From NCBI RefSeq assembly GCF_009789555.1, contig NZ_CP046903.1, forward strand, positions 201,582 through 265,581: a stretch of 64,000 bases of DNA, in the 5' to 3' direction. Made by a program: the position numbers and the translations under genes. The notes beneath the pieces were generated by a model. That model searched no databases and was not told where the DNA came from. It worked only from the letters and a program-made list of their open reading frames with translations. This document shows positions 8,006 through 15,531 of this stretch, piece after piece. Numbering within the stretch: the stretch's first letter is position 1; every line of letters begins with the position of its first letter. This DNA is from Stutzerimonas stutzeri (GTDB lineage Bacteria; Pseudomonadota; Gammaproteobacteria; Pseudomonadales; Pseudomonadaceae).

Positions 8006-8106
8006 GTCCGCTGTCCTTCCTGATTAAGTTATTCAAGGCTACCAGTGACGGCCGTGTTGCCAAATTCTTGGCTTTGGCGCGTCAACTCCGCAGCTGGTAG
8101 CGGCCC

Positions 8107-8134
8107 ACAAAAAACCCCGCTTTGATGCGGGGCT
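8107..8134 (-). terminator. Intrinsic terminator of the minus-strand lipoprotein/dsbA operon
   Basis: On the minus strand GCCCCGC-atcaaa-GCGGGG followed by eight T. Confidence 0.85.
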
Positions 8135-8158
8135 CTGTTGTCGTCGGCGCTGGACTAT

Positions 8159-8962
8159 TCAGTCTTTTCCTGGCTGGGCCAGCGATGCTGGCTGATTTCG
8201 CTGCTCTACCAGCTGGCCTATGGCTTGGAGCAATGCTTTCGCAGGCTGGGCGCCTTTGACCAGGATCTTCTGGCCATTGGTGTTGTCCACGACGACTGTT
8301 GCAGGCGTGCCCGTCACGCCCATAGCGGTACCGCGATCCATCTGATCCTGGATCTTCTGCTTGAACTTGCCGCTGGCCATGCATGCATCAAATGCCTTCG
8401 AGTCTGCGCCGACTTCTCGTGCCAACCGACCGATATCATCAATGCCTTGGCCGTTCATAGCGCTGCGCTCGAACCATTGCCCGGTGAATGCCCAGAAAGC
8501 CTGGTTGCCCGCAATTTCGCTGACACACTCTGCCGCGTGTGCAGCCTTTGCGGCCGTGGGGTTGTGGAACTGCAGCGGGTAATGCTGCCACTCCCAGTTG
8601 ATCTTGCCACCGGCCTGCTCAACGAGTGACTTAGGTGTGTCATGGAAGCGTTTACAGAAGGGGCACTCCAGATCGCTGAACTCCACAAGGGTGAACTCGG
8701 CGTCTGCCTTACCGTAGATGTTGCGGCCTTTGACCTCGATGTCTGAGGCGGCAGACCATTGCGAAAGGATCTGTAGCTTGGCAGCCGCGACCTCGGCCTG
8801 TTCTTTCGCGTCAAGTGCAGCGGCGACGCCAGCCGGCAACTGCTCAGCTATCGCTTGGTTGATCGCATGCTCGGTGTACATGACGCTGGCGCCGAGGGCG
8901 GCCACTGCGAAAAGCGCGGAAAGACCTACGGTCAAAGGGAGTCGGTTTTTTGAGCTGGGCAT
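8159..8962 (-). CDS. DsbA-family periplasmic thiol oxidoreductase
   Basis: 267 residues. An N-terminal membrane anchor or signal (residues 8-28) and a helical linker rich in Ala, Glu and Lys precede a thioredoxin fold with the active site ECPFC (Cys100/Cys103) and the cis-proline segment GVTGTPATVVV. It matches the second DsbA-like protein at 20862 in plan (IYGKADAEFTLVEFSDLEC here, IYGNTKARFTLVEMTDTEC there), so the two are paralogues. It probably makes or reshuffles disulfides in the Cys-rich TraN, TraU and TraH. Its ATG is 5 nt beyond the stop of the lipoprotein gene upstream, and both are driven from site b. Confidence 0.85.
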   Translation of the reverse strand: MPSSKNRLPLTVGLSALFAVAALGASVMYTEHAINQAIAEQLPAGVAAALDAKEQAEVAAAKLQILSQWSAASDIEVKGRNIYGKADAEFTLVEFSDLECPFCKRFHDTPKSLVEQAGGKINWEWQHYPLQFHNPTAAKAAHAAECVSEIAGNQAFWAFTGQWFERSAMNGQGIDDIGRLAREVGADSKAFDACMASGKFKQKIQDQMDRGTAMGVTGTPATVVVDNTNGQKILVKGAQPAKALLQAIGQLVEQRNQPASLAQPGKD

Positions 8963-8967
8963 GGGGT

Positions 8968-9552
8968 TCACTTTGAGAGGCTGTTGAAGGTCGGTTGTAG
9001 ACGAAGTGGTACGTCCTTGGGTGTGCCATGCACTAGAACTTCCCACTCTTCGTAGGTGAGGCGTTCTGCGCCGCTGCAGAGCTTGTTGCGAACGCGGATA
9101 TAGTCACTGACCGATCCGGTGCTGTTCGCCAGTGTCACGATCTGAGTTACGTCTGCGGGACCACTGGGCGTCATAACGCGGACGTGATCAGGCGTTTGAT
9201 TCTCCTCCGGTTGATCCAGGCAGGTTCCAGACCGTAGCGCCGGTGGTACAGCGATGCTGGCTGTAACCTCTTGCGCGATGTTCTGCAGCTCTGGGTGCAA
9301 CTTGCCAGCGCGTGTATCCAGCTCATCCGGGCTGCCGAGTACGGGTTGATAGGACGGCTTTCTCAGTGCTGCCCCTCCACGGCCGGAGTGCCCCCAGCTG
9401 GTGTGGTGACCGCGTAGATCCGGCTCGTACTGCTGGACCTCAAATGGGGTGCCTGTATAAGGCTCGGGTGCGGGCTCTTTGCTAGAGCAGCCTGAGAGCA
9501 TGCCGAGGGCTGCGGTGATTGCCAGCGGTATGCGCAGTCGAGAGAAATGCAT
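8968..9552 (-). CDS. Lipoprotein, 194 aa, unknown function
   Basis: Lipobox GMLSGCSS with the acylated Cys near residue 22. The mature part is Pro/Gly-rich at first (GTPFEVQQYEPDLRGHH) and has two further cysteines. First gene of a two-gene operon with the DsbA-like gene; the ATG follows GAGGTTCAACCG and lies 60 nt after the activator-type site b. That placement marks it as a transfer gene. I recognise no family. Confidence 0.75.
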   Translation of the reverse strand: MHFSRLRIPLAITAALGMLSGCSSKEPAPEPYTGTPFEVQQYEPDLRGHHTSWGHSGRGGAALRKPSYQPVLGSPDELDTRAGKLHPELQNIAQEVTASIAVPPALRSGTCLDQPEENQTPDHVRVMTPSGPADVTQIVTLANSTGSVSDYIRVRNKLCSGAERLTYEEWEVLVHGTPKDVPLRLQPTFNSLSK

Positions 9553-9581
9553 CGGTTGAACCTCGATCCGGGGGATGAGGT

Positions 9582-9633
9582 ATTTTGTGGGAACCAGATC
9601 GCGATGAGGCGGCTAAACCTACACGATTCTTGT
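9582..9633 (-). promoter_or_regulatory. Activator-type promoter, site b (lipoprotein/dsbA operon)
   Basis: On the minus strand ACAAG-AAT-CGTGT with tail AGGTTTAGC (plus coordinates 9612-9633) and -10-like CAAAAT (9582-9587), 25 nt after the motif. The start codon is 60 nt after the motif. Confidence 0.7.
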
Positions 9634-9879
9634 AAGATAAAAAAATTCTAAGATCGTGGCATACCCTCTTGCGCATTAGCGCGATTGGGGGCATGCTTTC
9701 GCCAAGCCTTAATGGCAATAACCTCAGAAAGCGCAGCTTCACTCTCGCGCCTTGGGCCACGAGCCTGTCAAGATTCTCCAAATTAAGTCGTTCTGCATGT
9801 GCAGATCGATTTAGTCATGCACTTCGGTGCATGGTCGGCAAGTTGGCCGTCTGTCAAATACAACCTAACTAATTGAAAT
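9634..9879. other. Gene-free stretch with one strong hairpin
   Basis: No convincing gene between site b and the ssb leader. CATGCAC-ttcg-GTGCATG (9816-9833) is a very stable UUCG hairpin without a T-run. The 67-codon frame at 9669-9872 shows no protein-like character. The ssb promoter should lie here but I cannot place it with confidence. Confidence 0.4.
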
Positions 9880-9956
9880 GAAAACCTTTCGGGGCAGCGA
9901 TATTCCCCGTCAGGGGTTTACGTCGCCCTGTGTTTTACTCTGAATGGAGAATAATC
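9880..9956 (+). promoter_or_regulatory. Two-hairpin leader L6 (ssb)
   Basis: AAACCttt-CGGGG ... CCCCG-tca-GGGGTTT (9882-9919) is the nested first hairpin; CTC (9938) and GAG (9947) form only a weak anti-SD pair around GGAGA. Confidence 0.5.
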
Positions 9957-10478
9957 ATGGCTCGTGGCGTAAACAAAGTAATCCTTATCGGCAATGTTGG
10001 CGGTGATCCTGAAACTCGCTACATGCCCAACGGGAATGCGGTTACCAATATCACATTGGCAACTACCGATAGCTGGAAGGACAAACAGTCTGGTCAGCTT
10101 CAAGAAAGAACCGAGTGGCACCGTGTTGTGCTATTTGGGAAGGTTGCTGAGATTGCCGGTGAGTACCTTCGTAAGGGCTCGCAGTGCTATATCGAAGGCA
10201 GACTACAAACCCGCGAATGGGAGAAGGATGGAGTCAAGCGTTATACCACTGAGATTGTGGTTGATATGCAAGGCACCATGCAGCTCCTTGGCGGTAAGCA
10301 GGCAGATAACGGTGGTGATGGTGCTCCTCGCTCTAGCGGGAGGAATCAAGCACAGCGTTCTCCGCAGCAACCCAACCGTCAACCGACTCAAGCGCCGACT
10401 TCTGATCCGCATTACGATTCGTTTGACGATGACATCCCCTTTGCGCCCATTAGCCGAGTTCTTCTGAACATCATCTAA
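9957..10478 (+). CDS. ssb: Single-stranded DNA-binding protein
   Basis: 173 residues. The OB-fold runs from residue 4 (GVNKVILIGNVGGDPETRY) to about 112 with typical SSB signatures (WHRVVLFGKVAE, EGRLQTREWEKDG). A Gln/Pro/Asn-rich linker follows. The acidic partner-binding tip DDDIPF is present but not terminal: 11 more residues (APISRVLLNII) follow, which is unusual because SSB partners normally bind the free C-terminal Phe. On conjugative elements SSB coats the incoming strand and works with the recT/exonuclease pair encoded next. The start follows GGAGAATAATC. A terminator separates it from recT. Confidence 0.95.
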   Translation: MARGVNKVILIGNVGGDPETRYMPNGNAVTNITLATTDSWKDKQSGQLQERTEWHRVVLFGKVAEIAGEYLRKGSQCYIEGRLQTREWEKDGVKRYTTEIVVDMQGTMQLLGGKQADNGGDGAPRSSGRNQAQRSPQQPNRQPTQAPTSDPHYDSFDDDIPFAPISRVLLNII

Positions 10479-10502
10479 CGGGTCAATCAGTTGCAAATAA
10501 AT

Positions 10503-10526
10503 ACGCGCCTTCGGGCGCGTTTTTGT
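10503..10526 (+). terminator. Intrinsic terminator after ssb
   Basis: ACGCGCC-ttc-GGGCGCGT followed by TTTTG. Confidence 0.8.
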
Positions 10527-10541
10527 TCAGGGGGTTTCATA

Positions 10542-11627
10542 ATGTCTAGTGCTAACTATCAAAACGCTGTAGCCGTAATTGCAAAGCAAGAGGATAAGTT
10601 TCTTGAGTTGGTGAAGGCAGCAAAAACAGATGTCGTGTTCAAGCAAGAGATGCTTTATGCAGCTCAAGCCATGATGAACAATGACTACCTGTGCACTGTC
10701 GCTATCAACAATCCGCTGTCTCTTCGCAATGCATTTGGCCAAGTGGCCGCCTGTGGCCTAACGCTGAACCCTGCAAGGGGTTTATGCTACCTGGTGCCAC
10801 GGGACGGGCAAGTGGTTCTGGATGTGTCATACAAAGGCATGATCAAAACCGCTGTAAATGACGGCGCAATACGTGACTGTATTGTTGAGTTGGTCTACTC
10901 GAATGATCAGTTTAAGTACAAGGGTAAGCGTCATAGCCCTGTGCATGAATTCGATCCGTTCGACACTGAAGAGCGCGGCGAATTCCGTGGTGTCTATGTG
11001 GAAGTAACCCTGCCTGATGGCCGGGTCCATGTGGAAGCTGTAACAGCCAAGGAGATCTACAAAGCGCGTGATGCAAGTGATTTGTGGAAGCGCAAGAAGA
11101 AAGGCCCTTGGGTTGACTTCGAAACTTCCATGTTCAAAAAAACCGGCATCAAAATCGCTAAGAAATACTGGCCCCAAGTCGGCGAAAAACTCGACACGGT
11201 TATTCAGTATCTCAACACAACGGCAGGGGAGGGGTTTGCATCTCATGATGTCCCGATCTCTGTTGTAGAGCGTTATATGGGTGCAGCTGAAGTAGTCGAT
11301 GAAGCCCAGCCACTCCCGACCTCGAATGAGGTTGAAGAGCAGGTGCCGGCATCTGAGACAACGCAAGTTGAGCCTGAAGATGCTCAAGCTCAGGTCGCAG
11401 AACCGCTGGAAGGCGAAGTGCTTCAGGCTTCAAATGATGAGAGCCAGGCACCTGTAGATCTACCTCCCAAAGTCCTGAAAAAGACTCAAGCGGTGGTCAA
11501 TCGGGCGCGTGAATCGCAAGGCTGGAAAGCTGCGCGTGATTATGTAAGTGCGTGGCCTGCTGAGGCTCGTGATTACGCTCTGCGACTCCTGTCTGCAGCG
11601 GAATACCAAGCTGCTCAGGGTGAGTGA
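10542..11627 (+). CDS. recT: RecT/Bet-type single-strand annealing protein
   Basis: 361 residues. The RecT core spans roughly residues 20-235: NPLSLRNAFGQVAACGLTLN, then LCYLVPRDGQVVLDVSYKGM, both hallmarks of the family. The C-terminal third is acidic and low-complexity (Glu, Pro, Gln), then ends with a helical tail. It anneals complementary single strands in homologous recombination with a 5'-3' exonuclease; the partner YqaJ-type exonuclease is encoded at 14382, and ssb lies just upstream, the set known from SXT (ssb-bet-exo). The ATG follows GGGGGTTTCATA. In SXT this module makes hybrid elements. Confidence 0.93.
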   Translation: MSSANYQNAVAVIAKQEDKFLELVKAAKTDVVFKQEMLYAAQAMMNNDYLCTVAINNPLSLRNAFGQVAACGLTLNPARGLCYLVPRDGQVVLDVSYKGMIKTAVNDGAIRDCIVELVYSNDQFKYKGKRHSPVHEFDPFDTEERGEFRGVYVEVTLPDGRVHVEAVTAKEIYKARDASDLWKRKKKGPWVDFETSMFKKTGIKIAKKYWPQVGEKLDTVIQYLNTTAGEGFASHDVPISVVERYMGAAEVVDEAQPLPTSNEVEEQVPASETTQVEPEDAQAQVAEPLEGEVLQASNDESQAPVDLPPKVLKKTQAVVNRARESQGWKAARDYVSAWPAEARDYALRLLSAAEYQAAQGE

Positions 11628-11629
11628 CG

Positions 11630-11866
11630 ATGGTTCATCTGTCGATTAGATCCCTGTTAGAAGGCAATACCTTCTGCAGCCAGACACGATCAGAAGTGTT
11701 CAGAAAGGGAGAAGAGGTTTTTCACCCCAATGTCCAGCTTCTGGAAAAGACTGGCTACAGAAACAAAATCTGCTCCGAGTGTCTTGCGATTTGGGATAAC
11801 CCGGAGTCTCCAACCAACCCTGTGCAGGGCATCCCTTTGCACAGGGCTGCTGCTGGCAATAAATGA
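11630..11866 (+). CDS. Hypothetical small protein with CxxC, 78 aa
   Basis: Starts 2 nt after the recT stop, behind GGGTGAGTGACG. It contains KICSECLAIW, a possible half zinc site, plus one Cys earlier (TFCSQT). Its neighbours suggest a role in the recombination operon. No family recognised. Confidence 0.5.
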   Translation: MVHLSIRSLLEGNTFCSQTRSEVFRKGEEVFHPNVQLLEKTGYRNKICSECLAIWDNPESPTNPVQGIPLHRAAAGNK

Positions 11867-11876
11867 GGAAACTGAG

Positions 11877-11921
11877 ATGGCTGAGATTATTATCAACCTG
11901 ATCATGCTGTTCTTTAACTAA
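11877..11921 (+). CDS. Possible 14-residue hydrophobic peptide
   Basis: MAEIIINLIMLFFN, preceded by GAGGAAACTGAG at good distance and starting 10 nt after the previous stop. It could be a real micro-peptide or a leader peptide for the gene at 12006, whose hairpin leader follows directly. Only the ribosome binding site and hydrophobic content support it. Confidence 0.3.
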   Translation: MAEIIINLIMLFFN

Positions 11922-11939
11922 GAACAGCGAACTCACAAT

Positions 11940-12005
11940 AAACCCTGACGGGGCACCTGCCCCTCAGGGGTTAGTTGCCTTCGTCGTACTGAAAAGGAAA
12001 ACGAA
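11940..12005 (+). promoter_or_regulatory. Two-hairpin translational leader L7
   Basis: AACCC-TGA-c-GGGG-cacctg-CCCC-TCA-GGGGTT (11941-11972), then CCTT (11978) opposite AAGG (11994), the ribosome binding site. Confidence 0.6.
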
Positions 12006-12635
12006 ATGGCAACTGCTAACTCAAGCTGCATCATCAAACTCGTCCATGACCATGACGCAGAAAGTCCGCGTGAATGGGACAACCTAGGATCGATGGTATG
12101 CGCTCATCGGCGCTATCGTTTGGGTGATGAGAATGGGGCTGCGAAAGCATTGGAAGTGATCTACAAGCACCTGTCTGATAAGCAGCTGGGGCAGATCGAT
12201 TTCAATGCCAATCACATCCCAGATGTTGAGCGTGCGCTGGAGATGACGGGGCAAGCAATTATGCTTCCACTTTATCTTTATGATCACTCTGGCATCACAA
12301 TGAAAACCTCCCCTTTTAGCTGTCGATGGGACAGTGGCAAGGTTGGCTTTATCTTTGTGTCTAAAGATAAAGCCCGCTCCGAGCTTGGTTGGAAACATCT
12401 CACGAAGCCGCGCATTGAGAAGCTGGAAACATATCTGGACGGAGAGGTCGAATCATACGATCAATACCTGACGGGTAATGTTTGGGGGTATCAAGTGATC
12501 GAGGATGACGAAGTTGTTGATAGCTGCTGGGGATTCTTTGGTAGCGATCCAATGACAAATGGCGTTCTGGATCATCTAAGTAATCAGCATCAGGCAATGA
12601 TACAGGCTGGCAATTATCAGCGTGTCTATTCCTGA
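12006..12635 (+). CDS. Hypothetical protein of a phage/plasmid family, 209 aa
   Basis: Opens with KLVHDHDAESPREWDNLG and MVCAHRRYRLGD, and near the C-terminus has YLTGNVWGYQVIEDDEVVDS followed by CWGFFG. I know this pair of motifs from uncharacterised phage and conjugative-element proteins but not their function. The start follows AAAAGGAAAACGAA. It is soluble, with no signal peptide. It lies inside the recombination region behind leader L7 and is likely an early or accessory gene. Confidence 0.7.
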   Translation: MATANSSCIIKLVHDHDAESPREWDNLGSMVCAHRRYRLGDENGAAKALEVIYKHLSDKQLGQIDFNANHIPDVERALEMTGQAIMLPLYLYDHSGITMKTSPFSCRWDSGKVGFIFVSKDKARSELGWKHLTKPRIEKLETYLDGEVESYDQYLTGNVWGYQVIEDDEVVDSCWGFFGSDPMTNGVLDHLSNQHQAMIQAGNYQRVYS

Positions 12636-12682
12636 GTTTAAATAACCCATCTGACTGCGTATAAGTTGATCAGATAAATCTA

Positions 12683-12745
12683 ACCCTGTAGGGACTTTCC
12701 CTACAGGGGATTGCTCCGTTTCAGGGATGAAAAGGAGAAATTAAA
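12683..12745 (+). promoter_or_regulatory. Two-hairpin translational leader L8
   Basis: Perfect 11-bp hairpin CCCTGTAGGGA-ctt-TCCCTACAGGG (12684-12708). Then CTCC-g-TTTCA-ggga-TGAAA-a-GGAG (12714-12737), which buries the ribosome binding site in a 4+5 bp stem. Confidence 0.7.
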
Positions 12746-12925
12746 ATGCGTACTTACATACTCGCTATGTGCGATATGCGTACCAAGCGTTACACCCGCT
12801 TTCAGTGCCAAGCCAACAGCTTCAATGAAGCAGTTGAAAAGGCCCAGAAGACTCTCAATGGGGGCTTTCCTGGGTTTGCAATGGGTGCTGCAAATGGAGG
12901 TCGCCATGCGTCCTTCAACGGTTGA
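12746..12925 (+). CDS. Hypothetical small protein, 59 aa
   Basis: Opens MRTYILAMCDMRTKRYTRF and continues QCQANSFNEAVEKAQKTL, ending in a Gly/Ala-rich tail. The ATG follows AAAGGAGAAATTAAA and the second hairpin of L8. Its last 20 bases overlap the start of the next gene in another frame, so the two are coupled. No family recognised. Confidence 0.6.
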   Translation: MRTYILAMCDMRTKRYTRFQCQANSFNEAVEKAQKTLNGGFPGFAMGAANGGRHASFNG

Positions 12926-13409
12926 ATCGCTTAAAGAGTCTCTTGCCATCTGGCAGGAGCTTGAAGCTGGTGATCTGGCTCAGCGCAGCCTGGTCACTGA
13001 AATGGCCGGAGAGATCCAGAGGAAGATTCTTTCCCTGGAATCCCTACTGGGACTGTACGCGGTGCACGGGCTTGGGTTGACGCTCAAGCACTGCCGGACT
13101 GACTCGTGGGGGATTCTTTCCGAAGATTCTTCCGAGCCCGGACGGTACCGCTGGACGATGTTCGGCAAGGATGGTTTCACGGGTCATTGCACCCAGGACA
13201 CCGCCGAGCTGTGCATTGGCGACATGCTCGATGATGGCTTCATGATCCCTGACATGGGAGCGCTGGAGCGATTGTCTTGCACAACTGAATGGCAGCGCGG
13301 GATGGAAGTTTGCGCAGTGATTCAGGCCTGCAATGCAGGCCGGATGAGCTGGCAGGAAGCGAACGACCGTTATGCCGAAATTGACCAGCGATACAGGAGC
13401 GCCGCATGA
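12906..13409 (+). CDS. Hypothetical protein, 167 aa
   Basis: MRPSTVESLKESLAIWQ; the start is placed by GGAGGTCGCC-ATG, inside the end of the 59-aa gene. The frame is open further upstream but the earlier part is the other gene read out of frame. Mixed helical protein with a Gly/Asp-rich centre (DMLDDGFMIPDMGALERL). No family recognised. Its stop overlaps the next ATG (ATGA). Confidence 0.65.
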   Translation: MRPSTVESLKESLAIWQELEAGDLAQRSLVTEMAGEIQRKILSLESLLGLYAVHGLGLTLKHCRTDSWGILSEDSSEPGRYRWTMFGKDGFTGHCTQDTAELCIGDMLDDGFMIPDMGALERLSCTTEWQRGMEVCAVIQACNAGRMSWQEANDRYAEIDQRYRSAA

Positions 13410-13666
13410 GCTACATGGCGATCCTCAAGCTGGTTCCTTCTGGCCGAAATATCGCCGTGTTTGGCCCCACCCCGCAAATTTGCGGTCAACGGCTGTTCAA
13501 CCAGCTCCTGAGCTGGTACGGCGATGAAAACCGGCCTGTGAATGAGCAAACCTGCCGCCTCTTTGAGGTGGTGCAAGCAGCTCCGCACATGGAGACGAGA
13601 GTCGAAATGTTCGGTGCTAGCAAAACCAACGCTCTGCGCTTACTGCGCCAGGGCATCGCCGGCTGA
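13406..13666 (+). CDS. Hypothetical protein, 86 aa
   Basis: MSYMAILKLVPSGRNIAVFG; small soluble protein translated through an ATGA overlap from the 167-aa gene. Contains LFNQLLSWYGDENRPVNEQ, possibly a helix-loop region. No family recognised. Confidence 0.6.
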   Translation: MSYMAILKLVPSGRNIAVFGPTPQICGQRLFNQLLSWYGDENRPVNEQTCRLFEVVQAAPHMETRVEMFGASKTNALRLLRQGIAG

Positions 13667-13684
13667 CGTACTGGCTGACGAACC

Positions 13685-13785
13685 AAACCCCCAGGGGGGC
13701 AACCCCCCTTTGGGGGTTTGCCTTTCCGGGATTTGCCCTTGGGATTTTCAACCCAGGTGGTGAAGTACCTAGAAAGGAGAATGAG
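13685..13785 (+). promoter_or_regulatory. Two-hairpin translational leader L9
   Basis: AAACCCCC-a-GGGGGG-caa-CCCCCC-ttt-GGGGGTTT (13685-13719). Then CCTTTC (13721) is complementary to GAAAGG (13772), the ribosome binding site, enclosing an inner CCTTGGG/CCCAGGT stem. This is the longest of the leaders. Confidence 0.65.
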
Positions 13786-14376
13786 ATGAAAACCTTCGAA
13801 GCTGGCTGCAAGGCCTACCATGCCGCCAATAGCGAACTGGAAGCCCACTACGGCTCAGAGCAAGGGATTGAGATCCGCAATAAAGTGCCGCATGTGGATC
13901 TCAGCCTGTATCTGGACCTCAGTAACACACCACACGCCTATGCGTTGCCGGCTATTGCTGCAGCGCAGAAAGCATCACTCGATGAGCAGGGGTCTGACTT
14001 CACGAAGAAGTATGAAGCCTTCAAAAATCGTACCGAGATGCTGGTCCAGGCTCGGTATCAAGCGTTTTGTGATGCTCTTGGGCTGCTTGGCGAAGAAATG
14101 GGTGCTGAGTACGAGTTCAATACCTCAGGGCCTCTGGATCAACGCATCGCAGACGTGCTCACCAAGGGTGACTTGCTTCGCAAGACCCTCTTGGATGGGT
14201 TTGGCTATGTCGATCTCCTCGATCTTGAAAGCAGCTTCTCAAAGGGCTTTTTCACGGTGACGGGGCTGACAAAAATAAAGCTCTACAACGACCTCAAGCT
14301 TTGTTCCCAGATCCGTGAAGGCGGAATCAGGATCAGCGCTGAGGAAAGAGTACGGCTTGGCTTTCATCAGGAGTAA
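13786..14376 (+). CDS. Hypothetical protein, 196 aa
   Basis: MKTFEAGCKAYHAANSELE; helical, soluble, no cysteine cluster. Placed directly before the exonuclease gene (5 nt between) and behind AAAGGAGAATGAG. It may be a partner of the exonuclease, but this rests only on the operon. No family recognised. Confidence 0.65.
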   Translation: MKTFEAGCKAYHAANSELEAHYGSEQGIEIRNKVPHVDLSLYLDLSNTPHAYALPAIAAAQKASLDEQGSDFTKKYEAFKNRTEMLVQARYQAFCDALGLLGEEMGAEYEFNTSGPLDQRIADVLTKGDLLRKTLLDGFGYVDLLDLESSFSKGFFTVTGLTKIKLYNDLKLCSQIREGGIRISAEERVRLGFHQE

Positions 14377-14381
14377 TCAGG

Positions 14382-15416
14382 ATGAAAGTAATCGACGTCC
14401 AACAGCGCTCTGCCGAGTGGCACGCGTGGAGAAAGGGTGGTGTCAGCGCAACCAGTTGCGCGGTCATCATGGATCAGAATCCTGACAAGACGAAGCTTCA
14501 GTTGTGGCGTGAGCTGGTTGGACTTGATACACCCCCCGATCTTGCCTGCATTCCTCAGGTAAGGCGGGGCGTCAAGTTTGAGCCGGTTGCGCTTCAGGCG
14601 TTTGAAGAGCGGTACGGTCAGCTGGGGCTCCCGATCTGCGCAGAGTCTAGCGATTACCCGTTCATGCGGGCTTCGTTCGACGGGCTTCTGGCAGGTAATG
14701 AGCCGGTGGAGATCAAGAACCTCTCCGATGACAATCATCTGGAGGTTCTGGCGCTTCGAGAGAAGAGCAAGGCGTACAGGCTCTACCGCTGGCAGCTGTT
14801 GCACCAAATGATCGTTAGCGGGGCTTCACGGGGCTACCTGTGGTGCTGGTCGCCCAAGCATGAGCCTATCTGCCTGGTGGTTGATCTCAATGAAGCTGTT
14901 GCGCAGCAGATCATTGCTGCGGAAAGGCGCTTCTGGGATATGGTCGAGTCGCTTACGCCTCCCGAGGCGGACCCGAAACGCGACCTGATGCCTCACGCAA
15001 AGATCGACCACGACCGTTGGTCAACCCTCGCAGCGGTCAGGCGAGACAAAGAGAACGCAGCTTTGGCTGCAAAAAAGGCGCTGGAAGAGCTTCAAAACGA
15101 GATAACGGTCATTGATGACCAGATTCTCGCGTTGATGGGCGATTTCAAGCGCGCAGATGCGTATGGCGTTCGTGTTATTCAGTATGAGGTTCAAGGCAGG
15201 GTCAACTGGAAGGCCGTCGCAGAGAGTGTCTGTGCCGCAATCCCAGCGGATGTTGTCGAGTACCACCGTGCTGACTCGCGCACTGCAACGCGAATCTCGG
15301 TTGATGCCGAGTTCGACGAAACCACCTATAAGCCAGAAGTCATGCCGCAACCGCGCATGGCGAAAGGCCCCGTAGACACGCAAGCACTGCTTTCCGCAGG
15401 CGTGTTCACCTTCTAA
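14382..15416 (+). CDS. exo: YqaJ-type (lambda exonuclease fold) recombinase nuclease
   Basis: 344 residues. Conserved YqaJ blocks: QQRSAEWHAWRKGGVSAT (residues 7-24), RRGVKFEPVALQAFEE (~62-77), then the metal-binding core ASFDGLLAGNEPVEIKN (~105-121, Asp and Glu-x-Lys) and a YRWQLLHQM helix. It degrades one strand of double-stranded ends 5'-3', making substrate for the RecT protein upstream. The C-terminal third (after ~215) carries a helical segment and a small beta part. The start follows CAGGAGTAATCAGG and it is the last gene before a strong terminator. Confidence 0.9.
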   Translation: MKVIDVQQRSAEWHAWRKGGVSATSCAVIMDQNPDKTKLQLWRELVGLDTPPDLACIPQVRRGVKFEPVALQAFEERYGQLGLPICAESSDYPFMRASFDGLLAGNEPVEIKNLSDDNHLEVLALREKSKAYRLYRWQLLHQMIVSGASRGYLWCWSPKHEPICLVVDLNEAVAQQIIAAERRFWDMVESLTPPEADPKRDLMPHAKIDHDRWSTLAAVRRDKENAALAAKKALEELQNEITVIDDQILALMGDFKRADAYGVRVIQYEVQGRVNWKAVAESVCAAIPADVVEYHRADSRTATRISVDAEFDETTYKPEVMPQPRMAKGPVDTQALLSAGVFTF

Positions 15417-15419
15417 CCC

Positions 15420-15446
15420 AGCCCGGCCTCGTGCCGGGTTTTTTTA
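15420..15446 (+). terminator. Intrinsic terminator after the recombination operon
   Basis: AGCCCGGC-ctcgt-GCCGGGTT with a seven-T run; the traI operator begins 2 nt later. Confidence 0.9.
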
Positions 15447-15448
15447 TG

Positions 15449-15500
15449 ACCAGAATCTTGTAGGTTTAGGCCGCAAATCGCATTCGCAAACAGACATGAT
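15449..15500 (+). promoter_or_regulatory. Activator-type promoter, site c (traI operon)
   Basis: ACCAG-AAT-CTTGT with tail AGGTTTAGG (15449-15470), and -10-like CATGAT at 15495, 25 nt after the motif. The traI ATG is 61 nt after the motif. Confidence 0.75.
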
Positions 15501-15531
15501 GCTCGGGTGAAAAGTCGGAGCATTCCTGTTC

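Noticed and set aside
8059..8071. Possible eleventh operator CCAAG-AAT-TTGGC before the minus-strand lipoprotein gene at 8005
   Set aside because: The tail does not match and the hexamer 25 nt after the motif (AATCAG) lacks T6; the distance to the start is 45 nt.
9669..9872. 67-codon open frame before ssb
   Set aside because: No ribosome binding site and it runs through a strong hairpin; composition is not protein-like.
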